A DNA stretch of 64,000 bases from Sphagnum compactum (GCA_965153455.1 OZ234496.1:2294001-2358000), one strand, 5' to 3'. Shown: positions 24,495-38,961, counted from the first letter of the stretch. Numbers and translations are program-made. The notes: generated from the sequence alone by a model not told the origin.

Positions 24495-25356
24495 CCTCGC
24501 ATTCCATCACCACATTCTCCACATTCTCCTCTCTACATACAACCCACTCCCTCCTTCTTCAAATCTTCTTCTTCTTCTCCTTCTTCTTCTCCTTCAAATT
24601 TTCTTCTTCTTCCCTGTCAATCTTCTTCGTCTTCCTCTTGAAGTCCCGCAACAACCCTCCTGGAATTGATGCCTGAAAGCAGGATCTCCTTGAGCCATTT
24701 AAGGCTAAATCCCCTTGAGCCTTAAACCCTAAACCCCATTTCAGTCTTAAACCCTAAACCCTAAGACAAAAACCCCGCCCTTTTTGTCTTTTGCTTAGCA
24801 ATCAATTTCTTTCAACTAAAGGAACACCCAACTCTTTTTTCTTCTGTACAAGAGAGAGTTGATGGGTTTTCATTCATCTTTCTCAAATTATTTCAATATG
24901 GGAAAAAACACACACACAATCCCTTCAACCCTAAAGCCTAAGACAAACCCTAAACCCTAAAGCCTAAGACAAACCCTAAACCCTAAACCCACACCTTGTC
25001 ATTTTTTTGCTTAACAATCAATTTCTTTCAACTGAAAGAATACCCAACTCTTTCTTCGGCACAAGAAGAAAGAGTTGATGGTTTTCATCTTTCTCAAATT
25101 ATTTTTACATGGAAAAAAACACACACAATCCTTTAAACTCTAAACCCTAAGACAAAACCCCACCTTTTCATCTTTTGCTTAGCAATCAATTGCTTTCAAC
25201 TAAAAGAACAACACACAATCCCTTCAACCCTAAAACAAAACCCCCATCCTCGTCTTTTGCTTAGCAATCATGTTTTTCAATGAAAAAGACCAAAAACCCT
25301 CTCTTCTTCACAAGAAAGAGTTGATGGTTTCATGGTTTCCTCTTTCTCAAAATATT
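24190..25356. repeat. Tandem satellite with telomere-like CCCTAAA motifs
   Basis: Runs of AAACCCTAAACCCTAA occur at about 24197, 24725, 24750, 24957 and 25140. From about 24748 they head a repeated unit of about 190 bp: telomere-like motif, GTCTTTTGCTTAGCAATCAA, TTTCTTTCAACTAAA, a hairpin (CAACTCTTTCTTC with its complement GAAGAAAGAGTTG, best seen at 25046-25082), TCTTTCTCAAATTATTT and a CA run. Two units are near complete, the third lacks its middle, and the fourth runs to 25356 where inverted-repeat element copy B begins. The 5' end overlaps the helicase leader and first exon region. Confidence 0.8.
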
Positions 25357-25705
25357 AGGGTTTTGCGTAAAGTCAGGAAAACACGGCACTAGAACCCTAA
25401 GTTTGGTCCAAAACCTGGTGAGATTCCAAAACAAAACCTGCAAAAAAGTAGGTACATTTGACCCCATCCTTCCGTTTTCTGAGCGCCTCCACTGCTGCTA
25501 CATATATTTTCACTGCTCCTACATGTACAACTACTATAATTACCTCGAACCTTCTGCATTGAATGCTGAGTTTCAGCATTTCATACTAAGATTTAATAAA
25601 ACTTCCTTACTTTGCGGACCTCACCCAAAGAGGGAATAGGGAGGGGGTGAAAAGAGGCTCAAAGAAAGGCCAGGGTGAAGACAGGATGACTTTAAGGAAA
25701 ACTCT
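25357..25705 (+). mobile_element. Copy B of the MITE-like inverted-repeat element
   Basis: 349 bp bounded by imperfect terminal inverted repeats: the left end reads AGGGTTTTGCGTAAAGTCA, and the right end reads AGAGTTTTCCTTAAAGTCA on the complement (16 of 19 match). Interior blocks GCCTCCACTGCTGCTACATA, TTTTCACTGCTCCTAC and CAGCATTTCATACT are shared with the copy at 54229-54623. No open frame. Flanks TATTA and TATTG could be a damaged target-site duplication. Confidence 0.75.
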
Positions 25706-28700
25706 ATTGTATATTGAAAAAAGCATGCACACCATCCCTTAAACCCTAAAATAAAACCACACCCTTTTCTAACATGATGACCATATTCCTTAATTTATTG
25801 CCAATAATGAAAAATAAATACATGTTCTTGTGCCTTGGCTAAAAAGATAAGGAATCACCAATTCATTAACATTGGTAGATTTCAAATTTTGTTTTAAAAT
25901 CTTTATATAACATGATGACCATATTCCTTAATTTAATGCCAATATATAGTTTACTTTTTCATAAGCTTTGGAAATGAATTCTTAAACAAACATTTACCAC
26001 TATCAAAGGTGTTACCAAATTTTCTAAGAATTCAAAAATTGGGAAAATCGCATTCCATGAAAGGCCCGTGAAATATAATATGCATTATTATTGAGTGATT
26101 AGCTAATGAAAAACTTTGTTCATTATTTTGTGTATTTTAATGTAAAGCAAATGGTAGATGTAAGTTAATTAGTCCAAACTTGAAAAGGTCCAAATTTGGA
26201 AATTAATTGTTGATGCCAACAACCATTTGTCACTCGTCATGAGGAATGTAGGAAGGTTGATTTTAAACAAATATCAAAACAATATAATATGCATATATTT
26301 TAAAATTTTAAATGTTTTTCAACATTTAAACTCAATAATGTCAACATGTTAAAACCCTAATCACAAAGTGCATGTTCAAATCCACATTGAGGATGAAAAA
26401 AGTAGATTTATTTCTTGCCATCAAAAAATTTACATTTTTTTTTGGGTAAATTATTAACAACAAAAAAATTAAAACATGTCACTTGCATTGGAAACTACAT
26501 TTGCTTCTTCTAAACATATTTCCTTCCAATTACACTAAAGAATCACAAATTGCATTTTGTCAATATAAGTGAAAATTTTAACTCCAAAAACTAATTTTGC
26601 CTGTTTAATCTTCCAAAATATTTGTGATTTGTTAAGAGTTATAGAATTTATTTCACTCCAAAGAACATATCCACAAAAACAATATTTTCCAATCGTTACA
26701 TCTTTTTCACTCATTACAATTGAATGTTTTATATAAATTGCAAAATCAAGACCCATGTTTATAGCTTGGAAATAAATCTAAAGGGAGAAAAACCAATGTT
26801 TAAGATGAATGATTCCTCTTGGTTTAACAATCCAAGATTGATGAAAATGTTATCTTGTCATCCAACGATCCAGTCAAAACAAAATGTTAAATGACTCTGG
26901 ACAATTATCATGTTTATATGACACATGCCTTAACATTTGAGAATCTAAAACTTATGGTTTCCTTGAGTCTCATGTGATCATTTAAAAGAATTAACATTAA
27001 GTCAAAATACTTTGTTCCTCCTAGTTTTATTTGTCCTCTCATGCATGAAATTATGTAGATTTTGCATGTGTTTTTTGATGAATTAAATTCTCAATTCAAT
27101 TGATAAGTGATGCATGCATCACAAATTTGTTGTGTAGATTAAAAATACATGATCTTAAAATAATCGAGGAAGCTATTTTCATTTGCCTTTTGGTAGTAAA
27201 AACAAATATGTCATTGTAATCATTCTTCTTATTAATTTTGCTTGAACATAACTATTGTTATGTATGTTAATTAATTAATTAAGTTTAAATATTCCCAATT
27301 AGTGAAAAGGATTCTTTATTTTCCTTCAAAAAAAAAATTTAATGAAAATTACAACACATTTCATCACAACACAAAGTGTGTTCAACAAAATGTGAAGGAT
27401 ACTTTAATTATGTTATAGGTTTACAATAAACTTATATGGATGGAGTTTTAAGCAACAGTAACAACAACTTTTCAAAGTCATTTTAATATTCTCAAAGGTG
27501 AAAAATCCTTTAATAAAAAATTAGAATGGTTGAATAAAAAAATTAAATCCATATTTCAAAAAATTCATATGTTTTTACAAAATTGTGTTTTACACAACCA
27601 CTTACAAAATTATTCATTGACAAAGGAATATTCATTGAACTTACATAAACACATTATTTATTTTCAATTTCATTTCCAAAAGCATATTCCACATAAATTT
27701 CATGCAAAAAAACATTAAATTTAAAATTTTGAAAATTTGAAAGGATGTTAAAAAAAACTTAAATATGTATTTCATAGGATTTGTACACATGTCCAAAAAC
27801 GTTCTTTTTTACACAACCACTTTTAAAAGCTACAAAAGTATTGAATTTATAAAATATTAAAAGTATTGTTTATCTATTTTACATAAATACCTAATTTGAT
27901 TTGAGTTTTCATTTCCCAAAAATATTTTTTACACAACCATTTTACGAAAGTTTCTTATTTTATTATCAACAAAATAATAATTGAAATTTGGATTTTGACA
28001 TGTATCATAAAGTGGGTGTTTCAGTTGGTGTCATGTGTTTTGAATCATAAAACATTTGGGACTATTATCAGGAATGTTATGGTCCCAACATAAAATAACA
28101 TTAAATGTTTATGTCACATATAGTATGTTATAGTATACGCATATAGTTTATATTAATACCACATATAGTATATATGTATAAGATATATATAACCTTTGAA
28201 ACTCATAGAAGATGTGGTAATACCCACTCTTCAATTTTATGTGTTTAAATAACATGGGGGGTCTCCAATTTCAAACTTGAAGCATGGTAAAATGAACATA
28301 ACAAGTAATTTGTTAAAATTTTAGTTTGTGATTTTGGCATAAATGTAAAAAACTTACTACATGGGCAAAATTATGAAAAATCGATGTACTTCAAAATTAT
28401 CGAACCTAAAATTCATCGACCATTCGTATTTGAATGAATAAGTTTGGATTGGCATGACTTGTTATCAAAGATTCAAGAATCAAAAGTCCTACTTCATGCG
28501 AGCAACCTCTTCAAATATCAATTCATTCAATAAATAATGTTGTTTAGCATGTTGGTTTACATCATAATCAATTGTTTTGCATTATTATTATTTTTTTGGA
28601 ATGTGTTTCACACACATTGGTGTAACATACTATAGGAAGGAATAATTAATGATTTGAAAAAAATCATTAATTTTCCATATATCATTGATCATCTACCCAA

Positions 28701-28890
28701 AGATGCCATTTTTAGGATTGTAAAAACAAGATAATATGCATTTCTACTGACTAAAAATGCAAATTGAAGATTAAAAAAAACACTACTCAACTCCAATAAA
28801 ATTCTAATCATCAAGTCCTTTGTGAAACATATCACCAAGTTATCATTATAATATTGATTGCCTATGACCTATAAACATTATTGATAATGT
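25706..28890. other. AT-rich gene-less stretch
   Basis: Very high A+T, no coding potential. It contains a direct repeat of the word CATGATGACCATATTCCTTA at about 25781 and 25914, and a perfect AT palindrome-like tract near 27270 (TTAATTAATTAATT). Probably decayed retroelement flank. Confidence 0.45.
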
Positions 28891-28899
28891 GGATTCAAA

Positions 28900-30560
28900 T
28901 CAACCAATAAGCTCCAACAAATATGTAATATGTTAATTTTCAAAAAAGTCGATCACTAGTAGTATTTCACCTTTTCCCTTAAAGGGCAAACAAACTAATG
29001 AACCTAAATTTTGACATTAAATTACAACATAATTGAATGACATTTGCTTTATACTCAAACAATCAAATGCACCTTTGTAACCATCAGGTTGTAAAACAAA
29101 CAATGTACCATCAATTGCTTGATAAATACACCTATTGATTTTGCATCATTTGAAAATTGGGATAATGCGTTAGTTACATGGTGTGATCAACTTGGTTTAT
29201 AAACAACTTGAAATTGAATTCCAAGAATAATAATAACCATCTAATTATTTGTCCTTAAACCTTTAGTTTATTGACTAGATAGATTAAAACCATGTGATCA
29301 AATAACAAATGCAAATCTATTGCTTAACAAATAATGACAAAATTTATGCAATGCATAAACCATAGTTAAAGTTTCAAACTTGTGCAAGTGTAATTTCTTT
29401 TAACATGATTTAATATTTGAGATGCATGTACAATCAAACCAGTCCAACTTTCTAATTTAGTTTTGAATTAATATAATTCTTATCACAAAATATGAAACAT
29501 TAATATGAACACAAACTCCAATTATGAATTAAGACTAATAAGGATCAATGTTTCTACATATTGATTCTTGATCTATTCCATGTTGATTGATATTCAGTAG
29601 TCCATACAAAAAGTTTCAATTTTCATATAAGCCTAGGTAGGTTCCATGATGAAAGCAAAATTTCAAATAAAACATTAGTACAATTGTGCCATCCAATTAA
29701 AACCATGAATATGTGTTAAAGTAATTGGTATCAACATATTGTAAATGATCTACATATTTTTGGAATCATGAAATTCACTTTATCGTGACACAATAAATCC
29801 GAACATTAATATAGATAATACCATAAAATCACATTTTTCCAAATTTAAATTAATATCAATTCTTGAACATTTGAAGAAAATGAAGTTTCAATTTCTCCAT
29901 GGAAATATCAATAGTGTTAAAAATAATAATCATCAAGGAAAATTTTCATAAACATGTTAATATATTCTTGAATTTTTTTGTTGAAATTGCATTGATATAT
30001 TTGTGGTATGTTCTTTACATCGAAAGACATGACAACATATACAAATATTCCCTGGTTAATAATGAACGTTATTTTGTACCAATCTTCCATGTAATAAATA
30101 TTTACTGATATCCAAAAAAATTAAATCTCATGTTTTGCAACAATGATGAACGTCATCTATAAAGGGTAAAAGATAAGGATCATTTTTTAATTATAGCATT
30201 AATCTTTTGTAAATATTCACAAATCCATAAATTTTTGTGTTTTTGTGGTATCACAACAATTGATGATAACCATGTGGGTGGCCTTGTTTATAAGTTGAAT
30301 GAACCTTGCCACTGATAGGTTATCAATGTCATGTTTAATGATAACAACATAATTCAAATTTAACTTGTACCAAGCTTGATGAATTAGCAAAATTGATGTG
30401 TCAAATTTAATCCAATGTTGAACAATTTTTGACAGGGTACCCTTGAGCTCCTTGTTGTCAAGGTGAACACATATATTGAACTTGTGTAAAAATGTTGATA
30501 ATGTTTTGTTCCAAAGTAACATTGATCTTGATGTATTACATGGATTCTTCAATGTTTTAA
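28900..30560 (-). mobile_element. Degenerate Ty3/gypsy retrotransposon pol fragment (reverse transcriptase)
   Basis: On the complement, broken frames keep the order of gypsy reverse transcriptase: a substrate-entry-like block near 30250-30330, then near 29930-30060 words such as GIFVYVVMSFDVKN and FMKIFLDDYYF (the catalytic YxDD-type box reads LDD). Next come LNLEKCDF and MFGFIVSR near 29790-29860, then a region like the RT/RNase H connection. Many stops and frame changes show that it is dead. LTRs were not identified. The assignment rests on motif order, so the borders are approximate. Confidence 0.6.
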
Positions 30561-33500
30561 AACCCTATATTGAATGACATTATGTCTAATGTGATAGTGC
30601 CAAAATAAAGGAACATTGTTATCAATGTCGATTATAAAATGTTTGAATACGTTATATAATGCATGATTTTTTATGAAATGCGTTCTAATAACATGGAATA
30701 AATTTGAGTGTCAAAATATACGATTTTTTTTTGTGTCATGGCATCTTGGTGTGCATTTCACTACTACAAAAATATAGTTTTCATGTTAATAAGATCATGA
30801 TTAAACTAATTGTAGAATTAAGGATATTACTATGCAATGATCGATTATGTTCACTTCAAATCATATCAAAATTAGGTATGTTCATTATACTAAGTTATGT
30901 GTCTAGTTAAATCAAACATAATGTTACATAATTAATAAATGTTGCTTTACATGGATTTGTTGGACTTGATTAATGTGACTCAATCATTTTTGTGCCATGG
31001 CCCATGTGATTGTAATGTTATTTTATGTGCATTATTATTATTTTAATTATTTAATAATTATTTTGAATTTTGGTACTCAAGAAAAAGATATTAAAACATA
31101 ATTTTCATGTTCTCAAGTACAATATTAATGAATCAAATAAAAATAGAAATAAATTAAAATTACCCAAAAATAATTATTATGACATGAAAATTAGATCATT
31201 TAATTGGAATTTTGGACTTTTATTCTCAAAAAATAGAACATAACTAACATAAATGTGAGACTTGATTTATTCATACAACATAAGTCTTGCCTCGTTGATA
31301 TTCGATATCTAACATAAGTCATGTAAATCCAAAGAAAACTAGAAACCACCTTCAAGGCGTAAATTTTATAATTTACATAAGATTATTATTGTTCATATTT
31401 TTAGATTCCTATACATTTACAAATGCAATTTCAAATTCCTATGAAATTATAGAATCAATTTATAACATTCATATATTTCACATGTGAAATTAATTTTGTT
31501 ATGAAATTACATAATTACATTGAATTACTTAAATTAATTAATGTCAAAACCACTAGAAGAAAAATTGTTGTTTGCAACCAATTTTTACAATTAAAAAATG
31601 TTGTATGTGACTAAAAAATGTCGTTTACATTTACTTTTCAATTGTGAATGATGTTTTTTGTTTGCAAAAATTGCTTGCAACTAACATCTTTTCTTTTAAT
31701 ATACTTAATTACATGCTTGTCTTGTTGAAAATTAAAAACATTACAGTAAAAACTTTGGGATATGTTTTTGAAAAAATGTAACATTTCTTCACATTTAAAA
31801 TAGAAATCACCAAAAAAAAACTAGAATTATGAAATTAAATAGATTTGAATTTCAGAATAAATTTAATTTAATTTACACTTTAAAAGATAAAAAACATTAT
31901 ACTTGAGTTTATGACCCCAAATAATTAAATTATTTTCCATTTTTGACATTTGAAATTAAAATTAAAATCATAAATATTTTGGATGGAATTGTAAAATATA
32001 TATTTGATTTTATAACCCATATCAAATTTTAAACATCCCATTTGAATTTTCTGAAATAAATATTTAAAATTAATGTTAATACCATTTTACATTTTGAAAT
32101 TAGAATGTAGTAAAAATTTTAATTTGTGGCATAAATGATTGGTCCATTTTAACTAAAAACATTTTGGTCCAATGTTAATTGTGTTTGAAAATATGATTAA
32201 AGTCGATAAGAAAACTAAGGTAAAAATTATGATTTGCAAAAATGTTTCCTCAATAATGAATTTGAATTACCTCTGTCAATGATTACAAAACATTAAATTG
32301 TAAAATAAAACATGTTATTCAAAGCATTATGGGCTTTTTTTATGAGATTAAAAAATGTAATGACAATAAAACTGTACATACAATAATGAAAATTTGTGCA
32401 CACAAGAATGAAAATTTGTATTTGAGTGGGAAAATATCTTGAACATGATTACTAAATATGGATTTGAAGATGTAATTTTGAATTTCATATACCAAGGAAC
32501 ATCATAACATCCCAAAGATAGGATTTGCATACTTATGACATAGGTTGGTTTAAGAAGAGAATGTGAAATTTTGCTTCAACTTGATAATATTGTCAACCTA
32601 CAAAGGAACGAAACAAAATATTAATAAATATTAATAAATATTTACTATTAAAATTAAAAAATTGACATTTGAAAAAATAAAATAAAAAATGAACCCCTCA
32701 ATAAACTAAGGAGTGCATTGTTCAAGTGAACATTAGCTTCAAACTTAGACCCATGTCCAATTGGTCTTGTTCTAGACTAATATTTAAATTGGCCCCTAGT
32801 TATATATTGATTGAGAAATTTGTTAATGTATTTGGGTTTAGGGTTTAGGGTTTGGTGCACCAAATATCTATCAATGGTTGCTCCACACATATAGGAGAGG
32901 CACCTCATATTTAGAAGATGCCTTTTGTACCCATTAAATACATGGAATAGGGATAAGATGTAAATGGTAGGTATCATGTGTTTTTTGCTCCTACCACTTG
33001 ATGATCTAGGTATGTTCGAACTCATGATAACTTGATTTTGAACATGCGCTGATCTATTTTTGAGATTGATCAATGTAGTTTCAAACTTGATCGATCTAGT
33101 TATGAACTTGATTAATTTGCTTGTGTAGTATGTTAAATGTGTTGTTAAATTTGTTGAAATACAAGTCAGGCCATGGTAACACATCTTCCTCAAAGTCTTG
33201 CCCTTTTGATGGGACACATTTGATTTCCAAATACACATGAACATTATGTGACCAAAAATGGGTTTAGATACAAGTCATGAATTTGCTCAAAAATAGTATG
33301 TAATGAGATTATCATAGAACAATTCTCATGGATTCACGTCTAGCTTTGATTCAAACCACAACGTAGGTACTTGGTATTTCAATTTCACATAAGTTTGATC
33401 AATATACAACAACAACAACGTTAGTGTAGCTTAGTGCAACTTAGTTGCTTTTTTGCTTTGAACACTAAATTTTATATCATGCACATCGTGGGATTAGATA

Positions 33501-34440
33501 CAAAAGGATCTCACATTTTAACATCATCGGAAATCCAAATATTGGCATTCATAGTCCCACCCACAAAATCACATAAAGACAATAAACTCCCAACCCTTCA
33601 ATCCATCGAGCTCCTACTAGTAAATACATATATATTCCATGACATGTGACCCACTTCTTGCATGAATTATGCTCCCCAATACCCAACTAGCCTACCTCAA
33701 ATTTCACTTGCACATCTCTTACATAACACCAACAACATATAATGTCAATAAATATAGACCTAATTCATCGAACTCACTCATTTAGTGAACACAAGTGACA
33801 TATTGCACACAATCCTCATCATGTAAATACTTCCCATCACTTCACAAAATTCGATAACATGAATTGAATTCCAATCCCACTAATTCCACACGTACCCAAA
33901 ACAATGATAGTAATAGTGATAATCACTCAAGTTTTTTCATCTCGTAGGTCCTTGATCAATCCATGTTCACATTTACATAAACATGGGGGAAACAAGGTGG
34001 ACACCCAAACCCTAAACCCTAATTTCTAATCCTCCACAAATGAATTGTCACTCATTTTCAAATTGTCAAATTGTCACTACACACCATGTCATGTTATTTC
34101 ATATCTATTCTCAATTCCCAAAGAGAGCTCAAAAAAAAACTACTAGGATTCATGCCTTGAACATCCTCCCACTTGAAAAAACCATCTCTCAAATCCTCCT
34201 CCCCACAATTAAAATTTTGTTGCGTACACATATAGGTGACATGGTTTTTAAGATTTTATTTATAGCAAATTTTGTCATGAAAAAATTAGCCATGAATGCT
34301 CAATACAATGAAATATTTTTCACTTGGAAGAAAAACCGAATCTTAACGCCTTTAAAGAAAGGAAGCCTTGGCTTTGGCTAAAGGGCTTCAGCAAATTGGT
34401 GATTTGCTTCCATTTGCAAGTTCTTGTTATTTTTCATGCA
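30561..34440. other. AT-rich gene-less stretch
   Basis: No supportable gene. Telomere-like motifs occur singly at about 32828-32850 (TTTAGGGTTTAGGG) and 34008-34021. The open stretch at 32777-33244 (minus) matches nothing recognised. Likely more decayed transposon sequence. Confidence 0.45.
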
Positions 34441-34511
34441 CGCGCTCGTGCACGCTCAAAATCAATTGATCTGATCTGATCTGTTTTTTCCAAATCAAGA
34501 ATAAATGTTGT

Positions 34512-37500
34512 TTACAACCGATCAAGTGGCATTGTGTTCAACTCAGAAGTAGTTTTGCGAACCTCATTGGTGAGACCCGAGAGCCACTCGGAGTTCAAAT
34601 TTGGTGTGCGCCACTGAGTGCGCGATGATGCAAGCATAGGCATGGCAAACACTGATGACGCCTGGACGCGGTCTTGGCCTAAACCCACTGACATCCTGCA
34701 AGCTGACTGCAAAACAAATTTCCAACCAAAACATAAATGTGTATATAAATTAAGAACTACTAAAAAATTGAAACAAAAATTTAAAAAAAAAATTTACACC
34801 CTTCTTTCTTTCTAGACCTCCAAGAATAATATAATAATCTCATTAAAAATTGAATTAAAAAAAAAACACACACACACACTTAATGATTCCATTCTGCGTG
34901 AGAAGATAAAAATTGTACCTTGGCACGTCCCATGACCAAGGCTGCATCAGAGAGAATACTCTGCACAAATGATCGCCGGTGTGAAGCCTCCCTACGCTCT
35001 GTTGGCAGCATTACTCTGCAACCCAGAAGAAACAAACATCTCCCACAGAAATAAGTCTCTCTACTACTCCCCTCTTCATCCTCCTTGGTCGATGATCAAC
35101 TTCGATGATCAACTTCCGTGTTTGAGAGTTTTCTGTGACCAAGAATCAGCAACTAGCGCAGTCAAACTTGCATAAAATCTCACATTTTTTATAGTGTCGC
35201 GCCAGATATCATAGTGAGCAAAAGTGGAAAAACCACAACGAACAGGGTCGTTCTAAAAGTTAATATGCTGATTAGTGCAGGTGAGCCATAGATAAAAAAA
35301 AAGGCAGAAACCAAACACATACCCATCAGCCATAAGAGGCACAGATTCAGTCTCATCATCATCATCTTCATTTTTGGTCCCGGCACCTGAACAGAAGAAA
35401 CATACCCAATGAAGAGAAAATTTAGTACCTGGAACAGAAATGACCCATGAGCCAAGAAGGTACCAACCCAGGATGACCACCAAGAGACAATAGCTGTCTA
35501 TGGAATTGATGGGGATTGATTGTAATAACCACCTCTAGAGCCTTGGGGAGCAAGAAGTGACATGCCGAGAAAGAGTAAGAAAATGCCAACGGCAAACATA
35601 TACGATCGAAGCCTGTCAAATACCTGGCAGCTTCACAGAACAATCACTTTGTTACAGAAAGCAGAAGAGATGAACAGAAGGAAAATCACTCACACTACAA
35701 TGAACAACACTGAGAAACAAAAGAAAAAAAATCAAACTCATGTGGGTTGAAAGCTCAAAGGGTGCTGCACTAATAGTAGTAGGGGCTGTGCAGACCCTGT
35801 ATTCCTCAAAGTAGATGAAACCGGTGAAAATTGAAAAGAAAGTCCATGCAATCTGGAGCATCGGTACAATGAGAATGGCATCGAACATGGCCAACCCATC
35901 GTTCAACCTTGCCATCTGCATCACCACCCAATGCAAGTTTTGTCATAGTGTAATGAGATTGATGAATTAGAGGTTACTTTGAGGCTTTAAGATTCTAGCC
36001 CTTTCCTGTTGTCTGCAGATGGGGCTGTTAACTGATCATGCACTCAACCTCTTGGTTGTGAAAAAAATATGGAGATTCCATGACCCTCAGTGGATTGCTT
36101 CAGTTTGCTTTCTTAAAACATGATTTGATTGTTGACAGAGAAATGTTGGTACTCTGTGACCATAACTAAGTCATAAATGCAAACAAAAGGGTATGAATCA
36201 GATAGTATAATAAATTTAAGAACAGAAATAAAACTGTTTCACAATAAAGCCAGCACATACCCAAAATGATGCTGTCCCAACAAAGAGTAACAGCACAAGA
36301 TATGTAAACCACTCATCCAATTGGTTGTCCCCTTCCATTGACAACCGCAGCAAAATTGACCTGGTCCCATGCATATTTTTCCATTCCAGTACTCAAAGCC
36401 AGTACTAAAGTTTCAGCTGGCAGGCCAGCTGAAATCTCCATAGCACAGTCAAGCAAGAGATTTGACGTGCAGTGTTGAAACATAAATGCTTACAAAACAC
36501 CCAGTCCAAAAGTTCCACTGGTTTTCAGCAATGATTCGGCAAGTGTGACATACAGTGATTTGGCAAACAAGACTGAATGAGATCCAATTGCACCGGAAAC
36601 AACAGAATATGCATATGGCAACAACATCCACCAGTGTGGACCAACTCCATCTTCCCCGTATGCAGAGATCAAGATTCTCCCACGCCTGCCAATCCCAGTT
36701 TACCCCAAGAAAAATGAGCACCTATAAGATGCCCTACATACAGACAGACATACATTATGCACAACTTAGTATACCAAAATGTTTTAACAACACAAATGGT
36801 TCAATTTTTTCATCTTTAATCTGACACCCGAAAAACTGGGTACCATGAGGTTTACCCAAACAAAGGGACTGTTTTCCAGTCAACTTTTCAATAACCACAG
36901 AAATCTTGATCTGTTCAAGAAACCAAAAAACTAACAAAAAACAAAACCCATTTGGCAATATGTGCATTATCAGTTTCTAAGATGAAATTTTCCATTCAAT
37001 TTTTATTTTTAAATTGTTTTCCCCCTCATATTCTTCTTTTTGTCAGTTGATGTAAAACATTGTAGGTAAGGGAGAACAACAAACCTGTAAATCACATGAT
37101 GGAGAGCAACCAAAAGAATAAGCACCAAACAATAGACAAGATATGCATGGCCCTTGTAGCTTGCCAAAAGCTCCTCATGAGTATAAACTGCAACCCAACA
37201 GAAACCCAAAAAAAAAGAGAAAAAAAAAAAACCTTCTCTTAATTCGTCTTTTGTCAAAGTTGATTTGCACACACCCAATAAGCAACAAAAAAAGAATGCA
37301 GCAATTCTGGGGTGCACTACTATATGGGCAATTGCCAATTTATTTGTGTGTAAAACATGGAGCAAGGAGGCTTTACTTAAAGATTGATGATTTCCAAAGG
37401 CAACAAGGAACACATTTCCAGCCATAATGAATATCGTTGCCAGCACAATTCTGCACACCCAACTCAAGCCAATCCAATCTGTAATGTTAGCAACTGGTTA

Positions 37501-38961
37501 TAACTTGCCCATCAATTTATGATTCAGAAAGAGGCTCACACATCACTGGTCCCAAGTCTAAAGGTAGTGAATTACATTGGATAGAAAGGAAAGTTAAGTC
37601 CCAATGAAGACAGATTGAGAGCATCATGAAAGAAACTCTTCCATCAAGTTATCCATTTCAGCTCGTTGTCGTTCAAAGCATTTTTTGGGGATTGAAATCT
37701 TATATTATAATCAAGTTCTAACAGTTTCAGGTGTTCCAACAGGCTACATTACCTCCTAGTCACAACTTCGTTGAGCAAGACATATGCAAAAAATACGTTG
37801 GTGACAAATTGGACAGAACCCAATGCTGCAAGAAGTGACTGCAAGAAGAAGGAACACAATGTATAAGAGATTAGGACCAGATCAGAATCCACAGAAATTC
37901 TGGGATAAGCAAAACTAGTAATTTGCTATAATAATCAACAACGGCGCAGATTATTACAAAACCCTGAAAAAACCCAATTCCAAGGCACAACTAGATTGAA
38001 GCTCTTGAAACAACTCTCTACTGACTACAAGACTGATCTGTTGACTGATCTTATATTACAGTAAGAAAATGGTTTCCAAAAAATTCTAAAGACTTTGATC
38101 AAGGCAACACTCAGCTCATTCAGTAGCAAAAGGTTTTACAAAATCCACCTGTGCTGCATACCCAAAGGAGATAAAATTGAGGATGTTTCCCAACATGAAC
38201 ACAACCACACCTGCAGAAGTGCACTACCACCACATCATAGCCAAAATCCTCACAGTCGGCATACAGAGCAGAAAGAGGCCAAAAATTATGAAAAACCACC
38301 ACAAAAAGTATATAACTGCTGGACTCAAAGAATGAGATACACAAAGTAAGAGAGAAGAATGACACTGTGTCTGTATGTCCTTGGGAAAAAGTGGAGACTA
38401 CCCAATGACTGAATCAAGGAAAGGGAGTTGAATGTGTTCATTCCCGTAAGCCCAAGATCCCGCTCTTCAGATTACATGATGACCCAACAAATGCTCCCAT
38501 TTACATAAATGTGATTGGCAGAGAGAAACTGGGCAAAGAGTAGGAATGTGGACACACCAACACGCCATGCCTGGAAGTGAGTGATAGGTTTCTTGAGCAC
38601 AGCTTTCTCTCCTGTTTCTGCTGCTTCTGCCAGTGCCAACCGTTCCCTCTGAATACACAGAAGCTACTACTGACATTAGCAAACAATTAGGGATGACCCA
38701 GTAAAACTTACACCTTTTTCTCACCAGAATTTGACAAAAATTTGAGACAACCACAACTTTCTGGAAAAAAAAAACAAGTCTTAAGTTTCTAAAAACAACA
38801 GCAGCAAAATTTAGGTTGGCTAGAGAGCCGAAACATATTTTAGCAAAAAAAGCATTTTTTTTTCTTACCTGATTGTGACCAAGCTTAAGCAGATTTGTAC
38901 CAAAATTGATGCTCACACTCCCCAGAACATTAATTGCAGCTCCTGTTATCCATTCTCCCAT
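34512..38961 (-). CDS. NIPA-type magnesium transporter (DUF803)
   Basis: Multi-pass membrane protein of the NIPA family, closest in feel to Arabidopsis NIPA8/9. Thirteen exons: 38961-38869, 38648-38558, 38210-38149, 37838-37753, 37450-37377, 37187-37085, 36685-36554, 36360-36261, 35915-35796, 35623-35533, 35386-35323, 35015-34919, 34706-34512, giving 435 residues with every junction in phase. The N-terminus MGEWITGAAINVLGS is followed by NFGTNLLKLGHN, then NFISFGYAAQSLLAALGSVQ, LVAFGNHQS, SGAIGSHSVLFAKSL, RLNDGLAMFDAILIVPM, WTFFSIFTGFIYFEEY and FLGMSLLAP. About nine hydrophobic segments. The C-terminus is hydrophilic with an acidic stretch (NEDDDDETES) and a Ser/Thr-rich tail, probably cytosolic. 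Mg transport is known for animal NIPA proteins and inferred here. An in-frame TTG lies four codons upstream; ATG at 38961 is preferred. Confidence 0.94.

Noticed and set aside
32777-33244. Minus-strand open frame of 155 codons, considered as a gag remnant
   Set aside because: No zinc knuckle or gag-like pattern, and its end runs through a telomere-like repeat.
34430-34460. GC palindrome TGCACGCGCTCGTGCA considered as a terminator or operator
   Set aside because: Single short palindrome in the NIPA 3' flank; no partner signal and prokaryote-type terminators do not apply.
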